A stretch of 64,000 nucleotides of DNA. Origin: Pseudoneurospora amorphoporcata. Lineage: Eukaryota; Ascomycota; Sordariomycetes; Sordariales; Sordariaceae. Location of the stretch: assembly GCA_033297205.1 (NCBI GenBank), contig MU859094.1:63801-127800 (forward strand), read 5' to 3'. The notes under the pieces are model-generated. The model was given only the letters and a program-made list of their open reading frames with translations. It was not told where the DNA came from and made no database searches. Numbering within the stretch: the first letter of the stretch is position 1; each line of letters starts with the position of its first letter. Shown piece after piece: positions 55,443-64,000 of this stretch. The translations under genes and the position numbers were made by a program.

Positions 55443-58247
55443 ATGGGTAACAATCACTACCCCCCTAACTCTTCCCAGGTAGCCGCCTTGCCTGGCCGGT
55501 TTGCACCGCGCCCTGCTCCTCCCGTTGCTACAGTCAGCCTTTCTACCACCAGTCCAAACTGGGGACACGACGATGCTGGTCGTCGTCATCACAGTTTTGA
55601 CACGCCTAGAAACCGAGCTGTCCCTTCCTTACCGGCGCTCTCATCTACAAAGAAGACATCGCTCGTCAAAAGATTTATCAACCACTTTAACAATAGTGCC
55701 AATCACCTCTCCATGAGGTCGGAAAGCAGGCTTGATAATCTGGACGAGGGCTTTGACCGCACCGGAAATGGAGCTTTCTACCTCCCAGAGTCGAAGATCG
55801 ATACGCTGGTAGAGGTATTAGCCTCATCAATCACAAACAGCACACAGTCACCGGGATCGGCCATACATCACAAAGAACTACCATTGCCTCCTCCGAGAGC
55901 TCCAACGGCTCCTCCCATGTTTGGGACATTCGACACTGAGCGGCCACTTCCTGTAGATGGAGGCACTGCCCGGAAGGGAATGTCCCTTGGTTTAAGTCTG
56001 GTTTCTTCGACGGTCTCTTGTCCCGTTCTCAGGTCGCAACTTTCGGACAAACCATCTCTTGGTAACCGGGCTCTCGGAAAGGATGCTTCACCTACCGAAA
56101 CCATTCCATTCTCGAGCATACCAAGATCTTTCGGCACTCGACTTCAAGAAACACAAGGAACCGAGCAAACGATCGTAGCCGCGGGAACTATACGAGTACT
56201 TGACCAAACACTACGGCAGTCGGCTCAACATTTCCAGCAAAACCAATGCCTCCGCTCTCAGTCCGTTCCTTACACCGAGTTTCATTTCAACCCTGTATCA
56301 GGGCAGACCCCCAATTTAATCACGTACCACACGAATAACAAAAGATCATCAGCTCTCTATCCTAGCAATAACTCTGCAACCAGCAGCCCCGTCAGTCCCC
56401 CTTCTACTACATATGGCAGCAGTGATATCCCCAAGAGGAAGAAGTTGCCTCCATCGCAGCCCTCAAAACTTCAGCAACAACAACAACATCACCCTCAACA
56501 GCAACCCCAACAGCATCAACAACCGCAACAAGATCAACGGCCATCAAACAGCCGAAGACAGAGCCAACTCAACCAAGCCCCTGTCTACCAAGAACTGGAA
56601 AACCGCAATATCTTGCTCGAATCCGAGCTCATATCCGAGAGACAGCGGAGTGCCAACCTCCAGAACGAGAACTCAAACCTCCAGAGCCAGAACACGGACT
56701 TCCAGAACCAGATTGACGACCTCCGCGATCTACTGGATGAACTGAACCAGCGACAAGAGTTAGCCAACCACGGGTTTGGAGCGGCAGCGGGTAATTTCCT
56801 GCAGGGCAGCGAGGTCCGGCAGCGATGGAAGACGTTGGGGTGGAAGATACGACAATTTATTCATGCTGTATCTAGCGGGACGGAAATAGGGGATCATCAT
56901 GGCGGTGTTGAAGATTACGAAGGTAGTGCGGATGGCGGTGGTGGTGGTGGTGCTGACGATGGCAATGGTGGCAGTAGTAGATGGGGCCAACTATCGAGTG
57001 AACAAGCTGTTCTTGGGCGTCAACAGCAACAGAAGCAGTCAAGGCAGGGACCGGGGGTTCAATCGTCGTCAAAGACCCCGACAACCAATGCCAATGACAT
57101 CTTGCGATCTATCACTCCTCATTACCGTACGCTGCTAGCGATGAAAGATGGCCGGCAATTGTTGGCTGAAGCAGCGATCTGGTCTCTTTTGGTAACGGAG
57201 GTGTTTGGCACTAAGGAGACGGCTAGCTGGATGCATTGGGCTGGGACGTTGTCTGGTAATTTTCGGGTTATGGGTAAGTTCCATTCTTTAGGGTCCCTTC
57301 TTTCCTAGTGGTACTTGGCAGTCTGGTTTCCCTCTTTGAGAGTTGACGAAGACTGACGATCAACAAAAACAAATCCAGTAGCAGAAGGCTTCCAACGCGG
57401 CCACCACCGAAACTCCAAAGAATTCCACCGCTGGCGTTGCCACACCGCCAGCTTCCTCGCCACACTCCCCAGCGAAGGCGACGTGCGAGCCCACGCGGAG
57501 CTCGTAGTCCAAAGTCTCGAGCATACCCTCTGGTACACTCTCACTGGCGGCGGCGGTGGCGGCGGCGGCGGCGGTACGACGGGAACCGGTAACAAATCCA
57601 AAGCATCCCGCGGCGGCGGCAGCAGCGGGGGCAAGGCTGGTAATCTCAACAACCTCCGTTCCGGGCTCCTAGAAATAGTCCTCTCCGCCATTCAATTCGA
57701 CAAAGAACTCTGCCAACAGCAAGCATTTTGGTACTGCCAGTATCCGACAAGTACCACAGGCAGGGACAAAAACGGCACCACACGCTTCGATCCTCAACAG
57801 ATGGAAACTCTGAACGGAGACAGCAAAAGTGTCGGTTCGGGAGCCGTAGTAACGTTGATGGTTTCCCCGATGCTAGTCAAAGCAGGCGACTCCTACGGCA
57901 AAGGGTATGGCGTGTCGGAGACGATAGAGAAGAGCGTGGTGCATGTGGTGAGTAAGTATTGGGAAGATAACGGGTATTCAACGTCGCCGTCGCCGTCGCC
58001 GGCTCCGACATCGTCGAGGAGCAGAGGTAGAGGTATGAGCTTAACGGGCACGGCCCCAGAGACAACTTCTGCTATGGTTGTTTATAGAGCTCCGTCTACA
58101 AGACCAGGGAGGAGTGGACATGCTAGTAGGCCAGCAACGACGGAGAAGATAAAGGAAGGGAAGAAGGGAAAGGGGAAGAAATTATGGGGCGGGTTGAAAA
58201 GAAGGACTGCGTCTAAGGTTACAAGGTCTGACATGTATGATAATTGA
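55443..58247 (+). CDS. Gln-rich coiled-coil protein of unknown function, 899 aa
   Basis: Two exons, 55443-57273 and 57379-58247, join in frame (FRV-MVAEGF) to 899 aa. The first ~330 residues are Ser/Thr/Pro-rich with a basic patch (KKTSLVKRFINHF). A Gln/His tract (SKLQQQQQHHPQQQPQQHQQ) lies at about residues 340-365. A coiled coil follows (YQELENRNILLESELISERQ, LQSQNTDFQNQIDDLRDLLD). Residues ~570-760 look folded and predominantly helical (ILRSITPHYRTLLAMKDGRQ, EAAIWSLLVTEVFG, LLEIVLSAIQFDKELCQQQA), broken by a polyglycine loop near 57545. The tail is Ser/Lys-rich and basic. Similar large multidomain proteins of unknown function are common in Sordariomycetes. The gene sits between two Hsp70-GTPase modules, but no sequence link to them is visible. 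Confidence 0.75.
56470..56535 (+). repeat. CAA/CAG-rich polyglutamine tract
   Basis: An imperfect CAA/CAG/CAT triplet array coding for Gln and His, likely to vary in length between strains. Confidence 0.8.
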
Positions 58248-58922
58248 TTGGGAGGGAGTTGGTATAGAGGGATGCTTTGATGAATAATCCTGGTTTATAT
58301 TGAAGAAAATGACTTCACTCCATATTTGGTTGTGTGAACTGGAAGTGAGGATAGCTTTAAATGCTTGTACATAGGTAATCGCGTGCAAGAGAATTTCCAG
58401 CAACTCTTAACCGCCTCGAGTGAGTACTTTTGGGACGCCAACAAGAGGTCATATATTTCTCGTTGATTGAAGGGCAAGTAGGTACGAATGCATGAATCTC
58501 GTGAATGAAAGGAGAAGCAGAACAGAAACCGCCATTTCTGAATGAGACGACGCCCTCCTAGTGGACCAAATGAATACCGTCTTGTCCAATACCTGGCTCT
58601 TGGAGCTGATGAGAAACAGCTCTTGCGTCAATTACCATTAGCTTGCCTCGTTATGGCCGCCACATCGCACGGCCAAAGAGCGATACTTCCAAAGGTTGAC
58701 AACGTGGCATTTAGCCACGACTTGTTCGTTGCCGTCGGTCATTTGGACTAGGCCTGGACGTATAACAAGTGCCACAGTCGGCACAGGGCTAGCGTAAGGG
58801 GAAAAATAAAAGCGTTTTTGTTCCATCTTGTGTATGTCGAATGCAAGATTAGTTGAAAAGTAGGGATCATATTCCCCGTTTTGTTCCATCTCGTGTCTGT
58901 CGAATGTAAGACGAATTGATCG
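58248..58922. other. Intergenic region with a tandem repeat
   Basis: 3' flank of the coiled-coil gene. Its right end enters the ~63-bp direct repeat listed separately. No gene is seen. Confidence 0.4.
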
Positions 58923-58937
58923 CTAGGGATGATATTC
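58813..58937. repeat. Imperfect direct repeat, two units of about 63 bp
   Basis: Two adjacent copies share TTCCATCTTGTGTATGTCGA / TTCCATCTCGTGTCTGTCGA and AGGGATCATATTC / AGGGATGATATTC. Read on the minus strand both translate to a similar peptide (LHSTDTRWNK / LHSTYTRWNK), with about three quarters of the bases conserved. The second unit overlaps the stop of the disrupted coiled-coil ORF. Confidence 0.8.
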
Positions 58938-60115
58938 GCACCACCATTCGTCCACCATTTGGTTGAGGTCTTCACCAAGCCATAATACATATGACAGAAT
59001 ACCATCAATATATCGAGGTACTTTGTTCAGAAAAGCGGCCTCAATACCCAGATCAAGCCCAATCTGTTCGGTAAGATCTTCTGCCGTCAACGCCATAACG
59101 TCGTTGTGGTTCTTCGTTCTGATGACTCCACAAGCCATTATGTGGCTCCAAGTCACTGCCTCCGCCAACACTAATAACCAACTCCTGAAAGTGGGCCAAC
59201 TCATTGGCCACCCTTTTTCGGCCAAGTATTCATGCTCTGATAGAAAGGGTTTGAGATACATCCCAAATTCACTTTTTGTAATCTGCTTCCACCATTCTTC
59301 CGCGTTCCGTAAGTTGCGAGAGTCTTCGTCCGCTATCTTCTTTGTATCGTCGCTACCATCTGCCGGACCCTGCGGAGAACCTATAGGGCTTGATCGTTTC
59401 AAGAATTCTGTGTTTTGTGGCTTGGAGCCGATGAATTTGAGATAGTCTCCAACCAATCAGTCGCTGAATGCCTCTACTTTACCACACAGTGTGTCCCAGG
59501 ATGGCTTAACTTCCAAGATGCCTCTGTCAATGGTTGAGGTGTTCTTGATAGAGGGACTTTGGGTGCGCTCTTTCGGCTGCGTAGCTTGAGTGCTTGGAAT
59601 ATGCTTGAGCTGGTCAGCTGTCGCTGAATCTCTGGACTGTGCTGGAGGGTCTCTTCTTCCATAATCATCTTCTTCCGACGACCTCTCGGGATTCTTCCTT
59701 TTGGTCGTGTTATCCCAGTAACTAATAGTCAGTGTGTTCCTGGGCTCAACTTCCAAGATATCTCTGTCAAAGTCTTCCGACGAGTTACGGCCTTCTCCCC
59801 GGTTGTTGATGTTGCTCTTTCCTCCCTGGATCTTTATCCGTGCAGCAATTTATTCTTGTGAATCTGGATTGCCAATTCGCTCTCTAATCTTTTGTTCTCC
59901 TTCATGAGAGTGTCATTCTGGCGGATCTGAGTCGCCAACCCGCTCTCCAATCTTTTGTTGTTCTCCATGATGAGTGTCGTGTTCCTAGACCGTTCAATAG
60001 CCTCTTGTTCTAGGACTTTGATCTTCTCTTTGAGTCGTATGCTCTCCTCTTGGACATCTTGGTGCTTTTTGTCTTCTCTTTCTCTGTCCCTCAGCATTTG
60101 TTCCATTCCCTGCAT
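58923..60115 (-). pseudogene. Disrupted coiled-coil protein gene next to Hsp70 copy B
   Basis: On the minus strand three open segments follow one another. 60115 to about 59840 is a Lys/Glu/Gln-rich coiled coil (MQGMEQMLRDRERED, with a repeated ENKRLES unit). The next, about 59840-59460, needs a -1 frame change and is polar and disordered. The last, 59456-58923, continues the same frame directly after an in-frame TGA and looks folded (WPTFRSWLLVLAEAVTWSH, FLNKVPRYIDGILSYVLWL). No intron of normal size explains either break. The segment before the ATG (FLRQESQEL) follows a TTTCAG acceptor-like site only ~20 nt after the stop of Hsp70 B, so it may once have been its C-terminal extension. Either a decayed gene or sequence errors; product unknown. 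Confidence 0.45.
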
Positions 60116-60154
60116 AAGCTCCTGGCTTTCTTGCCGTAAAAACTGAAATCTTAA

Positions 60155-62036
60155 CTAAAGATCATCGGAGCTAGGAGTAGCAGCGTTGAACGTGCTGAGG
60201 CTGGTAGCCGGGCCACTCTCTGTTTTGGCAGTGGAATTGGACTGGCGCACCTCGGCGCGCTCTCCAAGAGAATTTGCCGGTCGAGGAGAATATGTCTGGG
60301 CAGTGGCGACGGTGCTGATGGCAGGACGGTCGTGTCGTCCCACCAAGGCTGGAGAGCCTTGTCGGTTCAAAAGCATAATAACGGTACCTGTCACCACCGC
60401 CGACCATCTAGGAACGCCAGATGTTAGCTGGCAATATCATAAGTCGCACCCCAGACTGCAAACCTTCGATGAACTTATAAGATCAGGAACTTACGCTTGT
60501 GAGGGCTGCAAGATGTTTTGAAACTGGCTATGAAGTTGCGAATACAGATAGGGAGAAGCACCAAGACCTCCGACAAGGAAGACTTTCTGTTAAAGCAATA
60601 TCAACAATATCAGTCAGTCGGTGTCAAAATATCGGTACTTCCTTACCCACTCTAGTTGACTTACCTTGGGATTTTGCCACATTGTTTTTCAACAGCTTTC
60701 GAATTATCCGTGATAAGCTGCCTAATGCCAGAGTAGGTCTTTGCGAAAAATTGAGTGGCGGAGTCCCTTTCATTGTAAAACAGGATCAGCAAGAAATATT
60801 CTAACCAAAAAAGAAGGGGGGAGAAAAAAAATTGAGTTGGAAGCGCTATCCACTTACTTTGGGATCTTGAGCTGTTCTGGGCTGCCGTTTTCTGCGTTGG
60901 CACTGGATGCTTCCCGAGCATTCCTCCCGCTGAATGACCGTTTGATGGTGTATTCCCACTCGTGCTTAACATAGTTTTGAAACGCGCCGTCCGCCGTCAT
61001 GGCAGAAGGTAGTTTGCGTTTGCTCCAGTTCTCAAAGCTCGTGTCGACGAGGAATCCTCCACAGAACTTGCCTGTTCCGCATGATTTGAATCAGTTACTG
61101 CTGCTGAGGACTGTGAAGCAGTATGATGATCTTGCTTACCCTTGGTCTCTGTTATCCTTTCAACCTTGGTTGACGAGCACGAAGACGACTTGAAATAACC
61201 CGTTATATCCTAAGTAGGTACCCATGCCGTTAGCACGTTGGTAATTCTCCGTGAACATGACTGACCGAAGTAACTGATGTCCGCTAAAGGAAGGAGCGGT
61301 TTACTCACCACCATCCCGCCGCCGCAATCACAAACCAAAAAGGTATCATTGATCTCCACCTCTGGTGACATCTCCATGCCGTATAGTGAATAGGTTGCCG
61401 CTGCATCGGCTTCGTCAAGCAAGGTAACCGTTGTCTGGCTGGAGAGCCTGTGACCACGAATTCCTTCTTTGGTTGCTGCTAATAGAGTTTCACGCGCATA
61501 GTTTGGCCAACTCGCAGGAACTGTAACAGCGACCTTCAGTCGTTGTCTACCCACAGTGATTTGACGCTCGACATCATGAATGGTGTGTTCCCAAACTTGT
61601 TGGAAAAAGTAGGCAATCAGCCCAACGATCCCGCAGCCGGTGGTACCTTCATGCACTTGAAGTAGCTGTCTCATCGTATTTAAGTATCCAGATTCCCTGA
61701 CGTCTTCCCCCAGATCGCCCGGGTTAAGAAGGAGTAATTTGAGCCAGCGAATGGTAGTACCATCCTTTGGGGCTAGGAGCCCCCATGCTCCTGTTTGAAG
61801 GTCGATTTGAGTCGGGATTTGCGACTCGCCTTTTAGTCGCTCATCTGGAGATGGCCACCCCGTCACATGGTGAATGGCCTGCCCATCATGCGAAGACGCC
61901 CAAGAGGCAGCCGAATGCCTGAACACAATATGAGTCAATAGTGAAAAAAGCGGGAGGCTGGATATGAAGCTTTTACTTACGTAGTGCCGAAATCAATGCC
62001 TATCGCAAGAAAATCGGGACCTTCATGGGCGGACAT
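60155..62036 (-). pseudogene. Hsp70-like ATPase, module B, with one frame break
   Basis: Seven minus-strand exons, 61981-62036, 61309-61918, 61140-61209, 60858-61071, 60665-60766, 60495-60586 and 60155-60407, correspond one to one to the first seven of module A. Intron phases are the same except after exon 5, which is 102 nt against 103 nt. That missing base shifts the frame before the adenosine motif VFLVGGLGASPYLY. Motifs are FLAIGIDFGTT, LKVAVTVPASWP, LVCDCGGGMVD and the adenosine loop. With the base restored in reading only, the product would be about 465 aa. It starts directly at the ATPase fold without the disordered head. After WSAVVTGTVIML it diverges from copy A into a Ser/Thr-rich tail and stops, so the C-terminal ~180 residues of A have no counterpart. 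It may be a recent pseudogene, or the base may be a sequencing loss. Confidence 0.75.
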
Positions 62037-62720
62037 TTCGTTTCCTTTGCTGTTTCAAAGTTCAAACGTTCGGTGCCGGCTTTTGTGAAGGATTCGAAAT
62101 CGTCCAGTTTATCATGACATACGCTGGTGCCAGGTAATAATGGCCCTAGCAACCGGACGGAGAGATCCGCAGGCTGACAGCGCCTCGCTTTTATCGGAGT
62201 TCAAGCTCTTGCAAGACAATTATCCAAAGAAAAGTATCAAGCTACTTGGCTGCAGGCCAGAAGAGTACAAGTACAGTAGTAGACATTTGAAGATAAATAG
62301 AAAAGCCGCGAAGTAGTGGGATATATATGAGTTGTAAACGGGTGGGGTAGTAGAAGTGCCCAGTCTGACCCGATGGCCCCCTCGCAGTTGCCTGATGGCT
62401 GTTCAATTGAATCAAGTTGCGCCAAATGTAATGGTGTAATGGGAAATATTAGCGCTGAGCAGCTCTCGACACATACATCGTCCAACGTGTATAGCCAGCG
62501 CCTTGTCTACTGCGTAGAATAAATTCCTCTTGGGACCGAATGTCTGTCAGTCACTGATCACCCCCAGAACGCACAAAATTTCGACATTTCGAACAAACCC
62601 ACTTGGCTGTATTCCTTTAAACCCTTCCTTGATTCCTTTGCTTTTCTCAGAAACGAGAGGTAGCCCCCAAGAAGCGACCATGATGGCAGACACCACAGAA
62701 AGGAAGGAATCATTTTGATA
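62037..62720. promoter_or_regulatory. Shared intergenic region of module B
   Basis: 684 bp between the divergent starts of Hsp70-like B and GTPase B, matching 52742-53553 in module A. The last ~40 bases may be coding if the GTPase begins at the ATG at 62680 and a base is missing. Confidence 0.5.
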
Positions 62721-63678
62721 ATGAGTGTCACTGGCGTTGGGAAAAGCACCTTCATCAACCAACTGAAGCCCGGATCGGCTGTCGTCGGGCATACAATGGA
62801 GTCAAGTAAGTATCGATGGACTGCACACAACAACCTGGCCAACACAAGGAAGCAACTAACTTTGATGAACACAAATAGCGACTCAGACTCCCCAAGCCGT
62901 CAAGATAGTCTTGGACGAAGCCAAGACGGAGTCTGTTACCGTTGTCGATACTCCCGGCTTTGATGATACATGGCGGTCCGACGAGAAGGTGCTTGAAGAA
63001 ATCGCCGAATACATGGCAACTCAATACGTTCTAGGTGTCCCTCTGAAAGGAATCATCTATATGCACTCGATCACCGAGGTCAAGATGAAAGGGTCGTCCC
63101 GAAAATTCCTGGAAATGTTCCAGTCACTTTGCGGTGATGCGGCAATGAAGAAAATTGCGTTGGTAACCACGCATTGGGATTCAATCAAGCCTGAAGACGA
63201 GGGCGATGCCCGTCGACGCGAACAGGAGCTGATTGACAAGTGGTGGGCGCCTATGCTCGATCATGGTTCTTGGACAACACAGTATAATGGTACGCGCGAA
63301 TCTGCCGGGGCTATACTTGTCGACGTAGCTGAGAGCGAAGGGGCTATAGTCCTTGACGTGCAGAGGGAGCTCGTCGATGACAACAAGAAACTGGGAGACA
63401 CAATGGCGGGATTGCCTTTCAAGAAGAAATTGGACAAAGATATTGCCAACAATATGGCAAGGAACCAAGAAGACGAGAATATCGAGTCAATGGCCCTGGA
63501 AGACGAATTGGAGCAAAGGCAGCAACGACTGAAGGCCAACATTGGCGAAAGGATAAAGATGCGCATTGCGCGCATAAGAGAGGAGCTGAAAAACAACCCA
63601 AACATAGCGTCAGGTGTGCGGATTTTCACAAAGGTGCTGAGTCTCGCGCTCACCATTGCTTCGCTTGCTACCCTGTAG
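62721..63678 (+). CDS. AIG1/GIMAP-like GTPase with hydrophobic tail, module B
   Basis: Two exons, 62721-62805 and 62879-63678, join in frame to 294 aa. The single intron lies at exactly the same place and phase as in GTPase A. Motifs are GVGKST (P-loop, residues 5-10), VDTPGFDDTWRSDEKVLEEI, PLKGIIYMHSI, FQSLCGDAAMKK and LVTTHWDSI in the G4 position. A short charged helix region and a hydrophobic tail (VLSLALTIASLATL) end it. From the ATG at 62721 the beta-strand before the P-loop is cut short. A better start at 62680 (ACCATGATGG, MMADTTERK) lies one base out of frame with GIILIM before the P-loop, so one base may have been lost. The coiled coil is ~50 residues shorter than in A. Confidence 0.8.
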
Positions 63679-64000
63679 GACGTTCATAGAGATAGTTGTT
63701 GGAAAGGTTGAGAGTGAAAGTGTACTTGGAAGTATTGGTAGTTGTTTGGATACTTCAACGTGAAGTTGATAGTGGAGGTGATCATGGTGGGGAATCAACT
63801 CGTTCTGGTCGCTTAGTAAGCAATCCCTGCTCGCGATGATGCAGCTTCCCGTTGGTTTCTTCTCTCCAACCCTGGACAGCCAAGCAGGGGACTCGATCAC
63901 TCTTTTACAATGAGCCCTACAGATAAGGAAAACAGACAGGAATTGACCTCCAATCCCCAACAGGTACCAGTCTGCTGCGAGTGCACGTGTAACGTTCTCC
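63679..64000. other. Right-edge flank
   Basis: 3' flank of GTPase B up to the window end. I see no gene or motif. Confidence 0.4.

Noticed and set aside
50337..63678. Idea that the accessory region has been heavily mutated by RIP
   Set aside because: Base composition and long open frames are normal and only one TGA fits RIP; duplicated genes have diverged by ordinary substitution and single-base changes.

Overview
The window is nuclear DNA of a filamentous ascomycete, most likely a Sordariales species close to Neurospora or Sordaria. The evidence is genes split by short introns of about 50-100 nt (GTAAGT/GTATGT donors, CTAAC-like branch points, CAG/TAG acceptors), a two-domain cellobiose dehydrogenase ending in a fungal cellulose-binding module, a histone H4 gene with introns, and tRNA genes with introns. 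The species assignment is an inference from these traits; no search was run. Exon joins were deduced by hand from splice consensus plus reading frame.

Left part (1-49 kb): a housekeeping region. In order it holds the 5' end of a PEP-mutase/isocitrate-lyase family enzyme (-), a zeta-toxin-domain kinase (+), a BRCT-domain protein (+), a small low-complexity ORF (+), the ER SNARE Use1 (-), the mitochondrial methyltransferase NDUFAF7 (+), coronin (-), tRNA-Val (-), a sirtuin (+), a small mitochondrial membrane protein (-), separase (+), cellobiose dehydrogenase (-), tRNA-Arg (-), a prolyl 4-hydroxylase-like dioxygenase (+), a tRNA-like gene (-), a proline/RS-rich protein (-), nucleoporin Nup82 (-), cap-binding protein CBP20 (+), mitoribosomal protein mL60/MRPL31 (-), TRAPP subunit Trs20 (+), histone H4 (-) and the APC subunit Cdc27 (-). 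These genes serve unrelated basic processes and show no operon-like logic. Several neighbours are divergent or tightly convergent.

Right part (50-64 kb): an accessory-looking region and the most interesting part. It carries two copies of one head-to-head gene pair. Each pair is a non-canonical Hsp70-like ATPase on the minus strand and, across a 0.7-0.8 kb shared intergenic region, an AIG1/GIMAP-like GTPase on the plus strand with a hydrophobic C-terminal tail. Module A (50337-54665) looks intact. Module B (60155-63678) keeps the same intron positions but has single-base frame breaks, a different Hsp70 C-terminus, and an adjacent disrupted coiled-coil ORF. A polyglutamine/coiled-coil protein of 899 residues lies between the two. 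The repeated pairing suggests an Hsp70-GTPase two-component system, perhaps linked to non-self recognition or stress at membranes. That function is inference only.
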